From NCBI GenBank assembly GCA_900176545.1, contig FWXP01000011.1, forward strand, positions 1 to 57,329: DNA of 57,329 nucleotides. The letters run 5' to 3'. The stretch comes from Oscillospiraceae bacterium. Lineage in GTDB: Bacteria > Bacillota > Clostridia > Saccharofermentanales > Saccharofermentanaceae. The notes beneath the pieces were generated by a model that saw nothing but the letters and a program-made list of their open reading frames with translations, was not told the origin of the DNA and searched no databases. Below are positions 44,748 through 54,009 of this stretch, piece by piece. Position 1 is the first letter of the stretch. The number at the start of each line of letters is the position of its first letter. The position numbers were made by a program, and so were the translations under genes.

Positions 44748-45227
44748 TTACCTCTCATCCGTAGTAAAGAACCTGACTTCATGGGAAGGTTCCTTCAATT
44801 CCGTCCTGAAGAATTCCGGGTAGAATCTCCTGTCTTCTTCTGGATCTATCCATATGAGCTTTTCCTCAGAATCACCTTCCATAAATGTCATGGAATCGGG
44901 AGCGAAATCAGCGGGTACCTTCATGTAGAAATAGAAGTCATATTCATATATGAGCTTACCCTTATTAGAAGGCGCATCACCGTAGAAAAAGTTCTCGTGA
45001 ACAAAGCCTAACCTGTCCACTTCCATGTGAACGCCCGTCTCTTCAAAGACCTCTCGTTCCACGGCTTCCTTAGCCGTCTCGCCGAACCGGATCCTGCCTC
45101 CGACGGTGTAAAGATAATCCTCTCTGTCATTTCCTGCCATAAGTAGCTTACCGTCCTTCAAGATGATAGCTCCCACTCGGATATTCACAAACCCGTCTCC
45201 TACGGGCAATGTAAGATCGTTACTCAT
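44748..45227 (-). CDS. Nudix hydrolase (159 aa)
   Basis: The Nudix box GGRIRFGETAKEAVEREVFEETGV is intact. The N-terminus carries NIRVGAIILKDGKLLMAG. Similar to MutT/ADP-ribose-type housecleaning enzymes; substrate unknown. It has no close sequence similarity to the other Nudix protein in the operon outside the box. Its stop is 4 nt before the GNAT start. Confidence 0.93.
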   Translation of the reverse strand: MSNDLTLPVGDGFVNIRVGAIILKDGKLLMAGNDREDYLYTVGGRIRFGETAKEAVEREVFEETGVHMEVDRLGFVHENFFYGDAPSNKGKLIYEYDFYFYMKVPADFAPDSMTFMEGDSEEKLIWIDPEEDRRFYPEFFRTELKEPSHEVRFFTTDER

Positions 45228-45236
45228 GTTATCTCC

Positions 45237-45659
45237 TTATACCTTATATTCCCTGTTGAGCGACGGATCGAAGAAGCAGCACCTTATTATCTTTCCTGTT
45301 CCCAGTTCATCGATGATATATTCCTCGTTGACGTCTTCTCTTCTTGCCAGCATGGCTGTTCCTGCATTTTGAGGTTCTACGCTTCCGATATATGCGCCCA
45401 GAGCACAAAGCTCATTATCGAATATGCCGTTAAGCGTACTTACGAACTCATCCCATTCGTTCTCAGGGTCATAGTGACCATGCCAGTCTTCCAGGAAGAT
45501 GGTACATTCCCGGCAGATATCTATTCCCATTCTCCTGTCCCTGACACTAAGATCCAGAAAATGCCAATCACACTGCTCTTTCTCATCGAATCCCATTACA
45601 TACTCGGATACGATATTCCTCTCTCTCAGGATCCGATCTATCTCTTCCAGGATATCCAT
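45237..45659 (-). CDS. Hypothetical protein (140 aa)
   Basis: Acidic soluble protein, first gene of the operon, with four to five Cys and the patterns DWHFLDLSV and CTIFLEDWHGHYDPENEWDEF. I recognise no family. Conserved-looking Trp/His residues could bind a metal or ligand; this is speculation. Nine nt separate it from the Nudix gene. Confidence 0.65.
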   Translation of the reverse strand: MDILEEIDRILRERNIVSEYVMGFDEKEQCDWHFLDLSVRDRRMGIDICRECTIFLEDWHGHYDPENEWDEFVSTLNGIFDNELCALGAYIGSVEPQNAGTAMLARREDVNEEYIIDELGTGKIIRCCFFDPSLNREYKV

Positions 45660-45713
45660 ATGATCCCCCTTAAATCTCCGTTTATAGATTGTACCATTAT
45701 TCTTTGCTTATAA

Positions 45714-45746
45714 GCAAAAGCCGGACCGTGTTTCCACGATCCGGCT
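45714..45746 (-). terminator. Terminator after lipoprotein at 45.8 kb
   Basis: 12-bp stem (45735-45746 with 45719-45730), GAAA tetraloop on the minus strand, then TTTTG. The single T-G pair forms only on the minus strand. Confidence 0.92.
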
Positions 45747-45795
45747 CATTCACATCTTTATACTCTTTTTCTTATCTGATCAATCTAAACTGTTA

Positions 45796-46494
45796 TCAGC
45801 CTACACCTTGTGAAGAATCAAATGAGCCGAAGTATACGCCGATTCCAGTATCTCTGTTGAACTCTACATAATTCTCGTCATCTCCATATCTGATAACTGT
45901 TCCGTCATCTGTACAGGGTTCGTTTTCAAGGCAATTCCACTCAACAAAGTAGTAATCAAAAAGCTCCTCATTCATCTTATATATATAGAAATAGCAGTAT
46001 GTATTACCGTCGTCTTTATATCCGCTTAAACCGTTACAGAATATATACTCGCCGTCACCGAATGCAGTTCCGTATTCAACTTCAAGAGCAGGATCCGAGA
46101 TAGTATATCCGTCATCAAGATATGTCTGAGCTATTGCTCTTAGATCTTCATCTTCAATGGAATTTATATCAGCAAGATTCCACGCATCAGGATCTTCAGG
46201 CATCGAATCCCAGTCAGCATCAGCGGGATAAGGGATCATGTAATCCATCTGACCCTCGATCTCACCATGCGTGCTCTGGAAAGAACTGCTGTAATACAAC
46301 TCATCATCTTCGTCTTCCACAGGACAGGAACATCCGTAATCTTCGCAAGGATCCTCGGTTGTCTCAGTTGTTGTAGTCTCCTCCTCGGCTGCCTTCGAAG
46401 TTTCCTTTTCTGCCGTTATGGAACAACCCGTGATACAAAGGGATGCCGTGAGCACCGTACTTCCTAAAGCCTTGATAATCTTTCTATTCTTCAT
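45796..46494 (-). CDS. Lipoprotein of the STNGEL family (single domain)
   Basis: 232 aa; lipobox CITGC, Glu/Thr-rich stalk, and one domain (about 75-232) with STHGEIEGQMDYM (a variant of STNGEL), IEDEDLRAIAQTYLDDGY, GDGEYIFCNGLSG, KMNEELFDYYFV, DDGTVIRY and EFNRDTGIGVYF. Its signal peptide is closely similar to those of the 14.4 and 31.9 kb paralogs. It lies directly behind the dnaJ terminator, as its paralogs lie behind hsp20 and the ABC exporters. Confidence 0.87.
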   Translation of the reverse strand: MKNRKIIKALGSTVLTASLCITGCSITAEKETSKAAEEETTTTETTEDPCEDYGCSCPVEDEDDELYYSSSFQSTHGEIEGQMDYMIPYPADADWDSMPEDPDAWNLADINSIEDEDLRAIAQTYLDDGYTISDPALEVEYGTAFGDGEYIFCNGLSGYKDDGNTYCYFYIYKMNEELFDYYFVEWNCLENEPCTDDGTVIRYGDDENYVEFNRDTGIGVYFGSFDSSQGVG

Positions 46495-46550
46495 AATAGA
46501 TTCTCCTTTTCTTTGGATCGACAGTTTCCGTTCATCGATCGCAATACAAA

Positions 46551-46619
46551 GTTAACCTAAGGATTCAACTAACCTGCAACAAAGATGTGTAAGAGTTGTC
46601 AACAAATTGGGGTAAAAAA
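46551..46619 (-). promoter_or_regulatory. Conserved upstream block B of the lipoprotein family
   Basis: Ungapped 69-bp alignment with 15184-15252; same spacing of TCAA, TGCAAC, TGTGT, TGTCA and GGTAAAA. TGCAAC is 81 nt before the start codon. The block touches the dnaJ terminator. Confidence 0.65.
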
Positions 46620-46645
46620 GCGGAGCCGTGTAAACGACTCCGCTT
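46613..46645 (-). terminator. Terminator of the dnaK/dnaJ operon
   Basis: 12-bp stem (46634-46645 with 46618-46629) with a 4-nt loop, then TTTTTT on the minus strand; 31 nt past the dnaJ stop. Confidence 0.93.
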
Positions 46646-46675
46646 AGACAACTTTATGTAATATCTCTGTAAGAT

Positions 46676-47821
46676 TTATCTGAAGAAACCCTTGAGCTTA
46701 CTGAAGAATGAATTCCTGTTCTGATAGTTCTTATCACTTAAGGATTCATCGAAGGCACGCAGCTTGGCCTTCTGATCTTCCGTGAGCCTTGTGGGGATCT
46801 CGATGGTGAACCTCACCTGATGATCGCCCCTGTAGGAAGGAGACTGCTTATCGGGGATACCCTTGCCCTTGAAGGATGCAGTATCGCCGTTCTGTGTTCC
46901 CTCCTTGATCTGGTACTCTACGGGACCGTCGATGGTAGGGATGCTGACCTTTGCACCGAGCGCTGCCTGAGCCAATGTGATAGGTACTTCACAGAATGTA
47001 TTCTTACCGTTCCTGGTAAATACATCGTGCTTCTTGACCTTGAACTCTACATAGAGATCACCGTAGGATCCGCCGTTCCTTCCGGGCTCACCCTCTCCTC
47101 TTATGGGGAGCATGTCGCCTGTATCGACACCTGCGGGAACCTTGACATGAAGCTGCTTCTTGCCGACTCTTCTTCCCTTACCGCCGCATGCTGTACAGGG
47201 AGTACGGATGACTGTTCCCCTGCCTCCGCAGGTAGGACAGTCCTTGGTCACCATGGTCATACCGAAGAGAGTCTGTGTCTGCTGCTGTACGCGACCTGCA
47301 CCCTTACATGTGGGACATGTCTCGGGTACTGTTCCCGGCTGTGCACCGGAACCCTTACAGCTTGTGCAGAGCTCTTCCTTGGTAACGGTTATATCCTTCT
47401 CGCATCCGAATGCTGCTTCCATGAATTCCAGGGTCATGCCGTACTTAAGGTTTGCACCCTTCATGGGACCCGTTCTTCTGGAGCGTGTTGCTCCTCCGAA
47501 GCCGCCTCCGAAGAAGGAATTGAAGATATCGCCGAGGTCTACGTCGTAAGCTCCTCCGAATCCGCCGCCGCCTCCGCCGAATCCGTTGGGATCGACGCCT
47601 GCATGACCGAACTGGTCATACTTTCTCTTCTTGTCTGCATCAGAAAGAACGGCATAAGCTTCGTTTACTTCCTTGAACTTCTGCTCAGCAACGGCATCAC
47701 CCGGATTTAAGTCCGGATGATACTGTTTTGCCATCTTTCTGTATGCTTTCTTGATCTCGTCATCCGAAGCGCCTCGGCCTACGCCGAGGACTTCGTAAAA
47801 ATCACGTTTTGAGTCAGCCAT
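46676..47821 (-). CDS. dnaJ: Chaperone DnaJ (Hsp40)
   Basis: 381 aa, full length. The J domain (1-70) has the HPD motif in YHPDLNPGD; a Gly/Phe-rich linker (about 75-115) follows. The zinc-finger region has four CxxCxGxG repeats, and the C-terminal substrate-binding barrels complete a type I DnaJ. It stimulates the DnaK ATPase and delivers unfolded proteins. Its start overlaps the dnaK stop by 1 nt, so the two are coupled. Confidence 0.98.
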   Translation of the reverse strand: MADSKRDFYEVLGVGRGASDDEIKKAYRKMAKQYHPDLNPGDAVAEQKFKEVNEAYAVLSDADKKRKYDQFGHAGVDPNGFGGGGGGFGGAYDVDLGDIFNSFFGGGFGGATRSRRTGPMKGANLKYGMTLEFMEAAFGCEKDITVTKEELCTSCKGSGAQPGTVPETCPTCKGAGRVQQQTQTLFGMTMVTKDCPTCGGRGTVIRTPCTACGGKGRRVGKKQLHVKVPAGVDTGDMLPIRGEGEPGRNGGSYGDLYVEFKVKKHDVFTRNGKNTFCEVPITLAQAALGAKVSIPTIDGPVEYQIKEGTQNGDTASFKGKGIPDKQSPSYRGDHQVRFTIEIPTRLTEDQKAKLRAFDESLSDKNYQNRNSFFSKLKGFFR

Positions 47822-49725
47822 CAGAAGTCTCCGCCTGCATTCTTGAAGCCGTCGTCACCATTGTTGCCGTCGTCTGTCGTGAAAGGATTAGCTCCGCCTG
47901 TGAAAGGGTTGCCGCCTGCTGCACCTGCATCAGCACCTGCAGCGCCGTAGCCTGCGAAGTCCTCAGGGTTGGGAGCACCGGAAGCAGCACCGCCAGCAGC
48001 AGAATAGAGCTTCTCGGAAACCTTGTAGAGAGCCTGTGTAACAGCCTCTGTCTCAGTCTTCATTGCAGCTGTGTCATCCTTAGCGATAGCATCCTTAAGT
48101 CTTGCGATAGCCTCGTTAACGGGAGCCTTATCCTCATCGGAGAGCTTGTCGCCCATATCTGTCAAAGTCTTCTCTGTCTGGTATACGGTGGACTCAGCCT
48201 GGTTCTTTGTCTCGACCTTCTCCTTACGCTCCTTATCCTCGGCAGCGTGGAGCTCAGCTTCCTTGATAGCCTTCTCGATATCCTCGTCGCTCATGTTGGA
48301 AGAAGCTGTGATAGTGATCTTCTGCTCACGGCCTGTTCCCTTATCCTTAGCGGATACGTTAACGATACCGTTGGCATCGATATCAAATGTTACTTCGATC
48401 TGAGGTACACCGCGGGGTGCGGGTGCAATACCGTCGAGGATGAAGTTACCGAGGCTCTTGTTGTAAGCGGCCATCTCACGCTCACCCTGAAGGACATGTA
48501 CGTCAACCTGTGTCTGTCCGTCAGCAGCTGTGGAGAATACCATGCTCTTCTTTGTAGGGATAGTCGTATTTCTCTCGATCATCTTTGTGAATACACCACC
48601 CATTGTCTCGATACCGAGGGAAAGAGGTGTAACGTCGAGAAGAAGAAGTCCCTTAACGTCACCTGTAAGAACTGCAGCCTGGATAGCAGCACCGATAGCA
48701 ACGCACTCATCGGGGTTGATGCCCTTGAAAGGCTCCTTACCGAAGTAATTCTTAACAGCTTCCTGAACTGCAGGGATCCTTGTGGAACCGCCTACGAGGA
48801 GGATCTTATCAATATCGGAAGGAGTTACGGAAGCATCGCTCATAGCTCTCTTAACGGGATCCATCGTCTTCTGTACGAGGTCTGCTGTAAGCTCATCGAA
48901 CTTAGCTCTCGTAAGAGTGATATCCATGTGCTTGGGGCCTGTTGCATCAGCTGTGATATAAGCGAGGTTGATATTGGAAGACATCGTACCGGAAAGTTCG
49001 ATCTTAGCCTTCTCAGCTGCCTCACGAAGTCTCTGCATAGCCATCCTGTCGCCTCTGAGGTCAACTCCGTCAGAGGACTTGAATGTATCTACGAGGTAGT
49101 CAACGATCTTGTTATCGAAGTCGTCACCGCCGAGTCTGTTGTTACCTGCTGTAGCAAGAACCTCGAATACTCCGTCGGAGATATCAAGGATGGATACATC
49201 GAACGTACCGCCGCCAAGGTCGAATACAAGGATCTTCTGATCAGCTTCCTTATCGAGGCCGTATGCAAGAGATGCTGCAGTAGGCTCGTTTACGATACGA
49301 AGGACCTCAAGGCCTGCGATCTTACCTGCATCCTTTGTAGCCTGACGCTGTGCGTCCGTGAAGTATGCGGGAACCGTGATTACTGCCTGGGATACGGGCT
49401 GTCCGAGATAAGCCTCAGCGTCGCTCTTGAGCTTTGTGAGGATCATTGCGGAGATCTCCTGGGGAGTGAACTTCTTGTCGTCGATCTCTACCTTATAGTC
49501 GGAACCCATCTCTCTCTTGATGGACTGGATCGTTCTGTCGGGGTTAGTAACAGCCTGACGCTTTGCTACCTGACCGATAAGTCTCTCGCCGTCCTTAGCG
49601 AAAGCTACGACTGAAGGAGTTGTCCTGTTACCTTCGGGATTGGGGATTACGACTGTCTCGGAACCCTCCATAACTGCTACACATGAATTTGTTGTACCTA
49701 AGTCGATACCGATTACCTTTGCCAT
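47821..49725 (-). CDS. dnaK: Chaperone DnaK (Hsp70)
   Basis: 634 aa. The actin-like ATPase domain starts [18 protein letters not shown], with phosphate-2 ([10 protein letters not shown]) and adenosine (GGSTRIPAV) motifs; a [11 protein letters not shown] linker-proximal motif precedes the substrate-binding domain (about 390-500), the helical lid and a Gly/Asn/Ala-rich C-terminal tail. Core cytosolic chaperone, expressed from the HrcA-controlled operon. Confidence 0.98.
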   Translation of the reverse strand: MAKVIGIDLGTTNSCVAVMEGSETVVIPNPEGNRTTPSVVAFAKDGERLIGQVAKRQAVTNPDRTIQSIKREMGSDYKVEIDDKKFTPQEISAMILTKLKSDAEAYLGQPVSQAVITVPAYFTDAQRQATKDAGKIAGLEVLRIVNEPTAASLAYGLDKEADQKILVFDLGGGTFDVSILDISDGVFEVLATAGNNRLGGDDFDNKIVDYLVDTFKSSDGVDLRGDRMAMQRLREAAEKAKIELSGTMSSNINLAYITADATGPKHMDITLTRAKFDELTADLVQKTMDPVKRAMSDASVTPSDIDKILLVGGSTRIPAVQEAVKNYFGKEPFKGINPDECVAIGAAIQAAVLTGDVKGLLLLDVTPLSLGIETMGGVFTKMIERNTTIPTKKSMVFSTAADGQTQVDVHVLQGEREMAAYNKSLGNFILDGIAPAPRGVPQIEVTFDIDANGIVNVSAKDKGTGREQKITITASSNMSDEDIEKAIKEAELHAAEDKERKEKVETKNQAESTVYQTEKTLTDMGDKLSDEDKAPVNEAIARLKDAIAKDDTAAMKTETEAVTQALYKVSEKLYSAAGGAASGAPNPEDFAGYGAAGADAGAAGGNPFTGGANPFTTDDGNNGDDGFKNAGGDF

Positions 49726-49751
49726 ATTATTATTCCTCCAATTACTTATTC

Positions 49752-50354
49752 TTACTTCTTGCTCTCAAGGATCTTGTCTACGATACCGTATTCAAGTGCT
49801 TCCTGAGCTGTCATCCAATGATCTCTGTCCGTATCTCTCATAAGATCCTCAAGAGGTCTTCCGCATGCATCCGCAAGGATCTGATTGAGTCTTGTCCTTG
49901 TATCCTTGATATGCTCTGCGGCAATAAGGATCTCCGTTGCCTGACCCTGTGCGCCGCCGAGAGGCTGGTGGATCATTACTTCCGCATTGGGAAGGATGCA
50001 TCTCTTACCCTTTGTACCTGCTGCGAGGAGTACGGAACCCATAGAAGCTGCCATACCCATGCAGATCGTCTGAACGTCGGGCTTTATGAGCTTCATGGTG
50101 TCGTAGATCATAAGGCCGTCAGTAACGGATCCTCCGGGGCTGTTGATATAGAACTGGATATCCTTATCGGGATCTTCTGCTTCAAGGAAGAGAAGCTGTG
50201 CCGTGATAAGGCTTGCCGTTACGTGATTTACTTCCTCGGAGAGGATTACGATACGCTCCTTGAGAAGTCTTGAGTAGATATCGTAAGCGCGCTCGCCGCG
50301 GCTGCTTGATTCAATAACCGTAGGGACTAAGCTTGATCTGATGATGCTTTCCAT
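49752..50354 (-). CDS. clpP: ATP-dependent Clp protease proteolytic subunit
   Basis: 200 aa, normal length. The catalytic Ser is in GMAASMGS (about 97), the His in MIHQP (about 122) and the Asp near [11 protein letters not shown] (about 171). It forms the barrel protease used with ClpX/ClpC. It lies between grpE (32 nt) and dnaK (26 nt) in the chaperone operon, an unusual location; in most Bacillota clpP is with clpX or alone under CtsR. Confidence 0.97.
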   Translation of the reverse strand: MESIIRSSLVPTVIESSSRGERAYDIYSRLLKERIVILSEEVNHVTASLITAQLLFLEAEDPDKDIQFYINSPGGSVTDGLMIYDTMKLIKPDVQTICMGMAASMGSVLLAAGTKGKRCILPNAEVMIHQPLGGAQGQATEILIAAEHIKDTRTRLNQILADACGRPLEDLMRDTDRDHWMTAQEALEYGIVDKILESKK

Positions 50355-50386
50355 GTTGTTTTCTCCTTTATCCTTTATATTCGTTA

Positions 50387-50983
50387 TCAGTTTGCTACCT
50401 GAACGACCGCATGTCTTACTACGCGATCCTTGTAAATGTATCCCTTCTGGAATACTGCTGCGACTTCCTGCTCGCCTAACTCTTCATCATCTACATGCAT
50501 TACTGCTTCATGAAGGTTGGGATCGAACTTTGTGCCTCTGCCGCACTCTATCTCTGTCACACCGAGCTTGGAAAGAACGTCGGAAGCCTGCTTGCCGATA
50601 AGCTCTATACCCTGGATGACCTTCTCGACCGAATTCTCGTCGGCATTCTTGCCCGCATCGAGAGCTCTGTCGATATTATCAAGTACTCCGAGCCAATCCT
50701 TTGTAACGTTAGCTACGGCACTTGCGTAGAGGTCTTCCTTCTCCTTGGCACTTCTCTTCCTGAAGTTCTCATACTCTGCAAAGAGAGCCATATATCGCTT
50801 CTCGAGTTCAGCTGACTTATCGTCTGCCGCCGCAGCTTCATCAGCTGCCTGCTCCTCATTCTTATCCTCTTCTTCCGTCTTCTCCTCTTCAGCCTGATCC
50901 ATAGTCTCTTCGCCGAAGACGATCTCCTCGATATCCTCCGTATCTTCGGAGTTAGGGAACTCAAGTTCCTCTTTGTCTGACAT
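50387..50983 (-). CDS. grpE: Nucleotide exchange factor GrpE
   Basis: 198 aa. A long acidic N-terminal region (1-55) and coiled coil (to about 85, [20 protein letters not shown]) are followed by the beta-wing domain containing [19 protein letters not shown]. It releases ADP from DnaK. It is 31 nt downstream of hrcA in the same operon. Confidence 0.97.
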   Translation of the reverse strand: MSDKEELEFPNSEDTEDIEEIVFGEETMDQAEEEKTEEEDKNEEQAADEAAAADDKSAELEKRYMALFAEYENFRKRSAKEKEDLYASAVANVTKDWLGVLDNIDRALDAGKNADENSVEKVIQGIELIGKQASDVLSKLGVTEIECGRGTKFDPNLHEAVMHVDDEELGEQEVAAVFQKGYIYKDRVVRHAVVQVAN

Positions 50984-51014
50984 TCCTGATGTCCTCCTTC
51001 TATAATCGTTATTC

Positions 51015-52073
51015 TTATTCGCTCAATCTCTTTATCTCGTCATTCAGCTTCTTCCTTACGAAGTTGACCTGCGAGATGACCTTTGAGTAATCCATCCTCT
51101 TGGGACCTATGACTCCGATATTACCTGACAATGTATCACCTATATTGTAGGTAGTAGTAATGAAGCTGCAGTCCTCAAGTCCTTCCAGTGCGATCTCCTG
51201 TCCTATCCTTATCATGTAAGTATCGTCGCCGCTTCTTACAACTTCGGAAGACTTCTCGATCTCATTTACATATCCTGCCACCATTCCGTCGTGAGAGAGG
51301 GTCCCAAGAAGATCCCTTGCTCTTCCAAGCTCGGAGAAATCCGGAAGAGATAACATCTTATGCTCACCTTCAAGATATACATCCAGCTTGTCGGCCTGCT
51401 TGATAGCAACATATGCTTCGTAGATGACCTGGTTCATGAGAGCTTCGGGGATCTCGGCTTCCTTGACGGAAGAAGCCAGCGTGATAAGAGTAATCTCATC
51501 TAAGGGCTTACCGTAAAGGTTCTTCTCCACCGCGCTGCTGATCTGCATGATCTGCTCGTTGGTAAGGAAATTAGGTATGCGCACTACCTTGTCCTTGACA
51601 ACGCCCGCGGAAAGGACGACTACGACAAGTGCCTTGCCGGGCTCGATCATGAGCATCTTAAGCTGAGTAAGGAAAGATCCCGTGAGCCTGGGAGTCATCG
51701 CCAGAGATACAAATCCCGTGGACTCGGAAAGGGCATTGGTAGCGTTCTTCAGAAGGTCAGTTACTTCGTGCACGCTGTCCGTGATCCTGTCCGATATCTC
51801 CTGCTGCTCGGAAGCCGTGAGGATATCGGGATGCATAAGTGAATCAACATACTCCCTGTAACCCTTATCAGAAGGTATACGGCCTGCGGATGTATGGGGC
51901 TTCTCGATAAGACCCAGCCTCTCAAGTTCAGCCATCTCATTACGAAGGGTAGCGGAACTGACGGTAAAGTTATGCCGCTCTATAAGAGCCTTTGAACCTA
52001 CGGGCTCGTATGTGGATACATAGTCATCGACTATAGCCTGAAGAACTTGCTTTTTCCTGTCATCAAGACCCAT
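51015..52073 (-). CDS. hrcA: Heat-inducible transcription repressor HrcA
   Basis: 352 aa from the ATG at 52073 (AAGGGAG upstream); the longer reading to 52148 would run through the CIRCE operator and promoter. The N-terminal winged helix has DDRKKQVLQAIVDDYVSTYEPVGSKAL and VSSATLRNEMAELE; GAF-like and dimerisation domains follow. It represses its own operon and hsp20 by binding CIRCE, with GroE-type chaperones as usual thermosensors. Confidence 0.97.
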   Translation of the reverse strand: MGLDDRKKQVLQAIVDDYVSTYEPVGSKALIERHNFTVSSATLRNEMAELERLGLIEKPHTSAGRIPSDKGYREYVDSLMHPDILTASEQQEISDRITDSVHEVTDLLKNATNALSESTGFVSLAMTPRLTGSFLTQLKMLMIEPGKALVVVVLSAGVVKDKVVRIPNFLTNEQIMQISSAVEKNLYGKPLDEITLITLASSVKEAEIPEALMNQVIYEAYVAIKQADKLDVYLEGEHKMLSLPDFSELGRARDLLGTLSHDGMVAGYVNEIEKSSEVVRSGDDTYMIRIGQEIALEGLEDCSFITTTYNIGDTLSGNIGVIGPKRMDYSKVISQVNFVRKKLNDEIKRLSE

Positions 52074-52098
52074 CTGACGTTCGCTCCCTTCTATCGAT

Positions 52099-52158
52099 TT
52101 AGCACTCATCAACTTCGAGTGCCAAATACAATATACTATCAACGTCAAAGAAAGTCAA
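52099..52158 (-). promoter_or_regulatory. hrcA operon promoter and CIRCE operator
   Basis: TTAGCACTC-N9-GAGTGCCAA at 52099-52125 is a CIRCE with one mismatch in the right arm. On the minus strand the -35 TTGACT (52153-52158) and -10 TATATT (52130-52135) have 17-bp spacing; transcription should start inside CIRCE. Confidence 0.92.
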
Positions 52159-52199
52159 TTTGGTTTTGACCTATACCACAAGTTTGCCTCAGACGGGTC

Positions 52200-53318
52200 T
52201 TAGAGGAACTCCATAAAGGCTTCGTTGGCAAGGTCCAGGCCCCTGCGGCTCAGGCGTATTCCGCCCGTTATCTCTTCGCAGAGTCCCTTCTTCACAAGGC
52301 TTTCCATCTTGGCTCTTATGTCGACCGGGATCGTCTTGCCGAACCTGCCCTTAAAGCCCTCTTCCGTGATGCCGTCAGATGTCCTTAACATCAGCATGGC
52401 ATATTCTGCCATCTTATCTTCTTCGGTAAGTTCTTCTTCTACTATCCTGTGTGCAGGATCATTAATATATATATCTATATCGTCTTCGTGACCGTATCTC
52501 TTACCTCTTATATATCCGTGGGAACCCGCGCCGAATCCGTAGTACTCCACGCCTCTCCAGTAAGAGCCGTTATGGCGGCTCCTGAAGCCTTCCTTAGCGC
52601 TGTTGCTTATCTCATAGGGAGTAAAGCCCCTGTCTTCAAGGAATGCCCTTAAAGTGTGATACATCTGCCTTTCGTACAGCTCGATATCAGGGTCCTCCAG
52701 GGAAGTTCCGTATCTCTTTTCAAAAGGCGTACCTTCTTCTATAGAAAGAGAATATGTACTTATATGAGTAACGCCGGACTCTGCCAGGATCTTCGCATCT
52801 TCCAGTACATCCTCTATAGTCTGCCCCGGGACGCCCGTAATAAGATCTGCGGAGATATTGGTAAATCCTGCTTCCTTAATAAGCTCTATCGCCTCTAAGG
52901 CGGTCTTCCTGTCGTGGAGCCTGCCCAAAGTCCTTAGCGTATCATCGTGAAGGGATTGTACTCCCAGCGAAATGCGGTTAAATCCCGCTTTCTTATACGC
53001 CTTTGCCTTCTGCGCCGTAAGAGAATGCGGATTGGCTTCTATGGTTATCTCTGCTTCGCTTATCTTAAAAGCTTCAAGTATCTCCCTTAGAACTGAAGTA
53101 ATGTATTCGGCATCGGGAACTGAAGGCGTACCTCCTCCGAAATAGATCGTATCCTTCTCCAAAGGGTCGTCGGAAGCTTCCTTCTTTGTCTCTCTTATCT
53201 CCTTTAGGAGCGCCTCGAAATATTCCTTCTGCCTCTTACTTCCCGCAACGGAATAGAAACTGCAGTAAGGACACTTTGCCTCGCAGAAAGGGATATGCAC
53301 GTAGATATGTCTTCCCAT
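52200..53318 (-). CDS. hemW: Radical SAM protein HemW (coproporphyrinogen III oxidase-like)
   Basis: 372 aa. The radical SAM CxxxCxxC motif is CEAKCPYCSF (about 12-21), followed by FGGGTPS. A C-terminal HemW domain contains AYEISN-like PYEISNSAKEGF and RHNGSYWRGVEYYGFGAGSH. Many such proteins act as haem chaperones rather than oxidases. The start overlaps the stop of the DUF4276 gene. It often neighbours hrcA in Bacillota, as here. Confidence 0.93.
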   Translation of the reverse strand: MGRHIYVHIPFCEAKCPYCSFYSVAGSKRQKEYFEALLKEIRETKKEASDDPLEKDTIYFGGGTPSVPDAEYITSVLREILEAFKISEAEITIEANPHSLTAQKAKAYKKAGFNRISLGVQSLHDDTLRTLGRLHDRKTALEAIELIKEAGFTNISADLITGVPGQTIEDVLEDAKILAESGVTHISTYSLSIEEGTPFEKRYGTSLEDPDIELYERQMYHTLRAFLEDRGFTPYEISNSAKEGFRSRHNGSYWRGVEYYGFGAGSHGYIRGKRYGHEDDIDIYINDPAHRIVEEELTEEDKMAEYAMLMLRTSDGITEEGFKGRFGKTIPVDIRAKMESLVKKGLCEEITGGIRLSRRGLDLANEAFMEFL

Positions 53319-54007
53319 CAGAATGACCTGTAGTTATGTCCCTTGATAGGTTCGGGCTTCTTAAGAGCCGTCAGAAGAGCCATCTTGAAGTTCATGAAGG
53401 AAGGCGAGATATTCCTGTCAGGGTCCATATGCACGGAGATCTCGTCAGCCCACCTTGCCTTATAGTGACCTATGGCAGGATAGCCGATATCGATAAGATC
53501 CTCGTATGTATCGGGGCATACCACCCTGCAGAGAACCTCCCATGTACCGCACACGCTGTCCTGATCGTAATCGTCCAGCGCGTCTTCGTTGCACTCGGGA
53601 TATGCACTTACGATGGCGTCCTTATCTCCCAGGAGCCATGCCTCTATCTCCTCAGTACAAAGACCTATCACAGACCTTATGTCAGGAGCATACTTCTTAC
53701 AACATGCATACAGCATCTGTCTTAATTCATCCGGATCGTGATCGTCCGAATCCATGACAACTGCAAGGATGGTATCAGTTCCCCTATATACTTCATTGTA
53801 GGCTCTGCACTTGGCAGGAAGAAGATCCAAAAGAGCACTGGCGAACTTCGGCGGCTTAGCATCGGGTTCCTTCGGGATACTTCCGCATCCCCTATGAGGT
53901 CTTACCGAGATCTGAACCTCGGCATTTTCTTTATCACATATCTTCTGTGCAAGTCTTTGGACTACTACTGCACCTGATTTATCTTCTGTAAGTATCTCCA
54001 GATGCAT
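53318..54007 (-). CDS. DUF4276 Toprim-like protein, partner of the adjacent ATPase
   Basis: 229 aa. The N-terminus has the Toprim-type acidic motif EILTEDKSGAVVVQRLA, and a second motif AVVMDSDDHDPDEL supplies the DxD. This matches DUF4276, a Toprim-fold family. GLCTEEIEAWLLGD is a conserved block. Toprim partners of SMC/AAA ATPases are often nucleases of abortive-infection systems. The start is 3 nt after the ATPase stop, so the two probably form one system. Function is inferred. Confidence 0.8.
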   Translation of the reverse strand: MHLEILTEDKSGAVVVQRLAQKICDKENAEVQISVRPHRGCGSIPKEPDAKPPKFASALLDLLPAKCRAYNEVYRGTDTILAVVMDSDDHDPDELRQMLYACCKKYAPDIRSVIGLCTEEIEAWLLGDKDAIVSAYPECNEDALDDYDQDSVCGTWEVLCRVVCPDTYEDLIDIGYPAIGHYKARWADEISVHMDPDRNISPSFMNFKMALLTALKKPEPIKGHNYRSF

Positions 54008-54009
54008 GC

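Noticed and set aside
47809-49614. 601-aa plus-strand ORF opposite dnaK
   Set aside because: It is antisense to dnaK, Cys/Ser/Leu-rich from the reverse-complement codon bias of a highly expressed gene, and has no domain or ribosome site.
52074-52148. Longer HrcA N-terminus
   Set aside because: It would place the CIRCE operator and the -10 region inside the coding sequence, and HrcA proteins normally begin near MGLDDRK.
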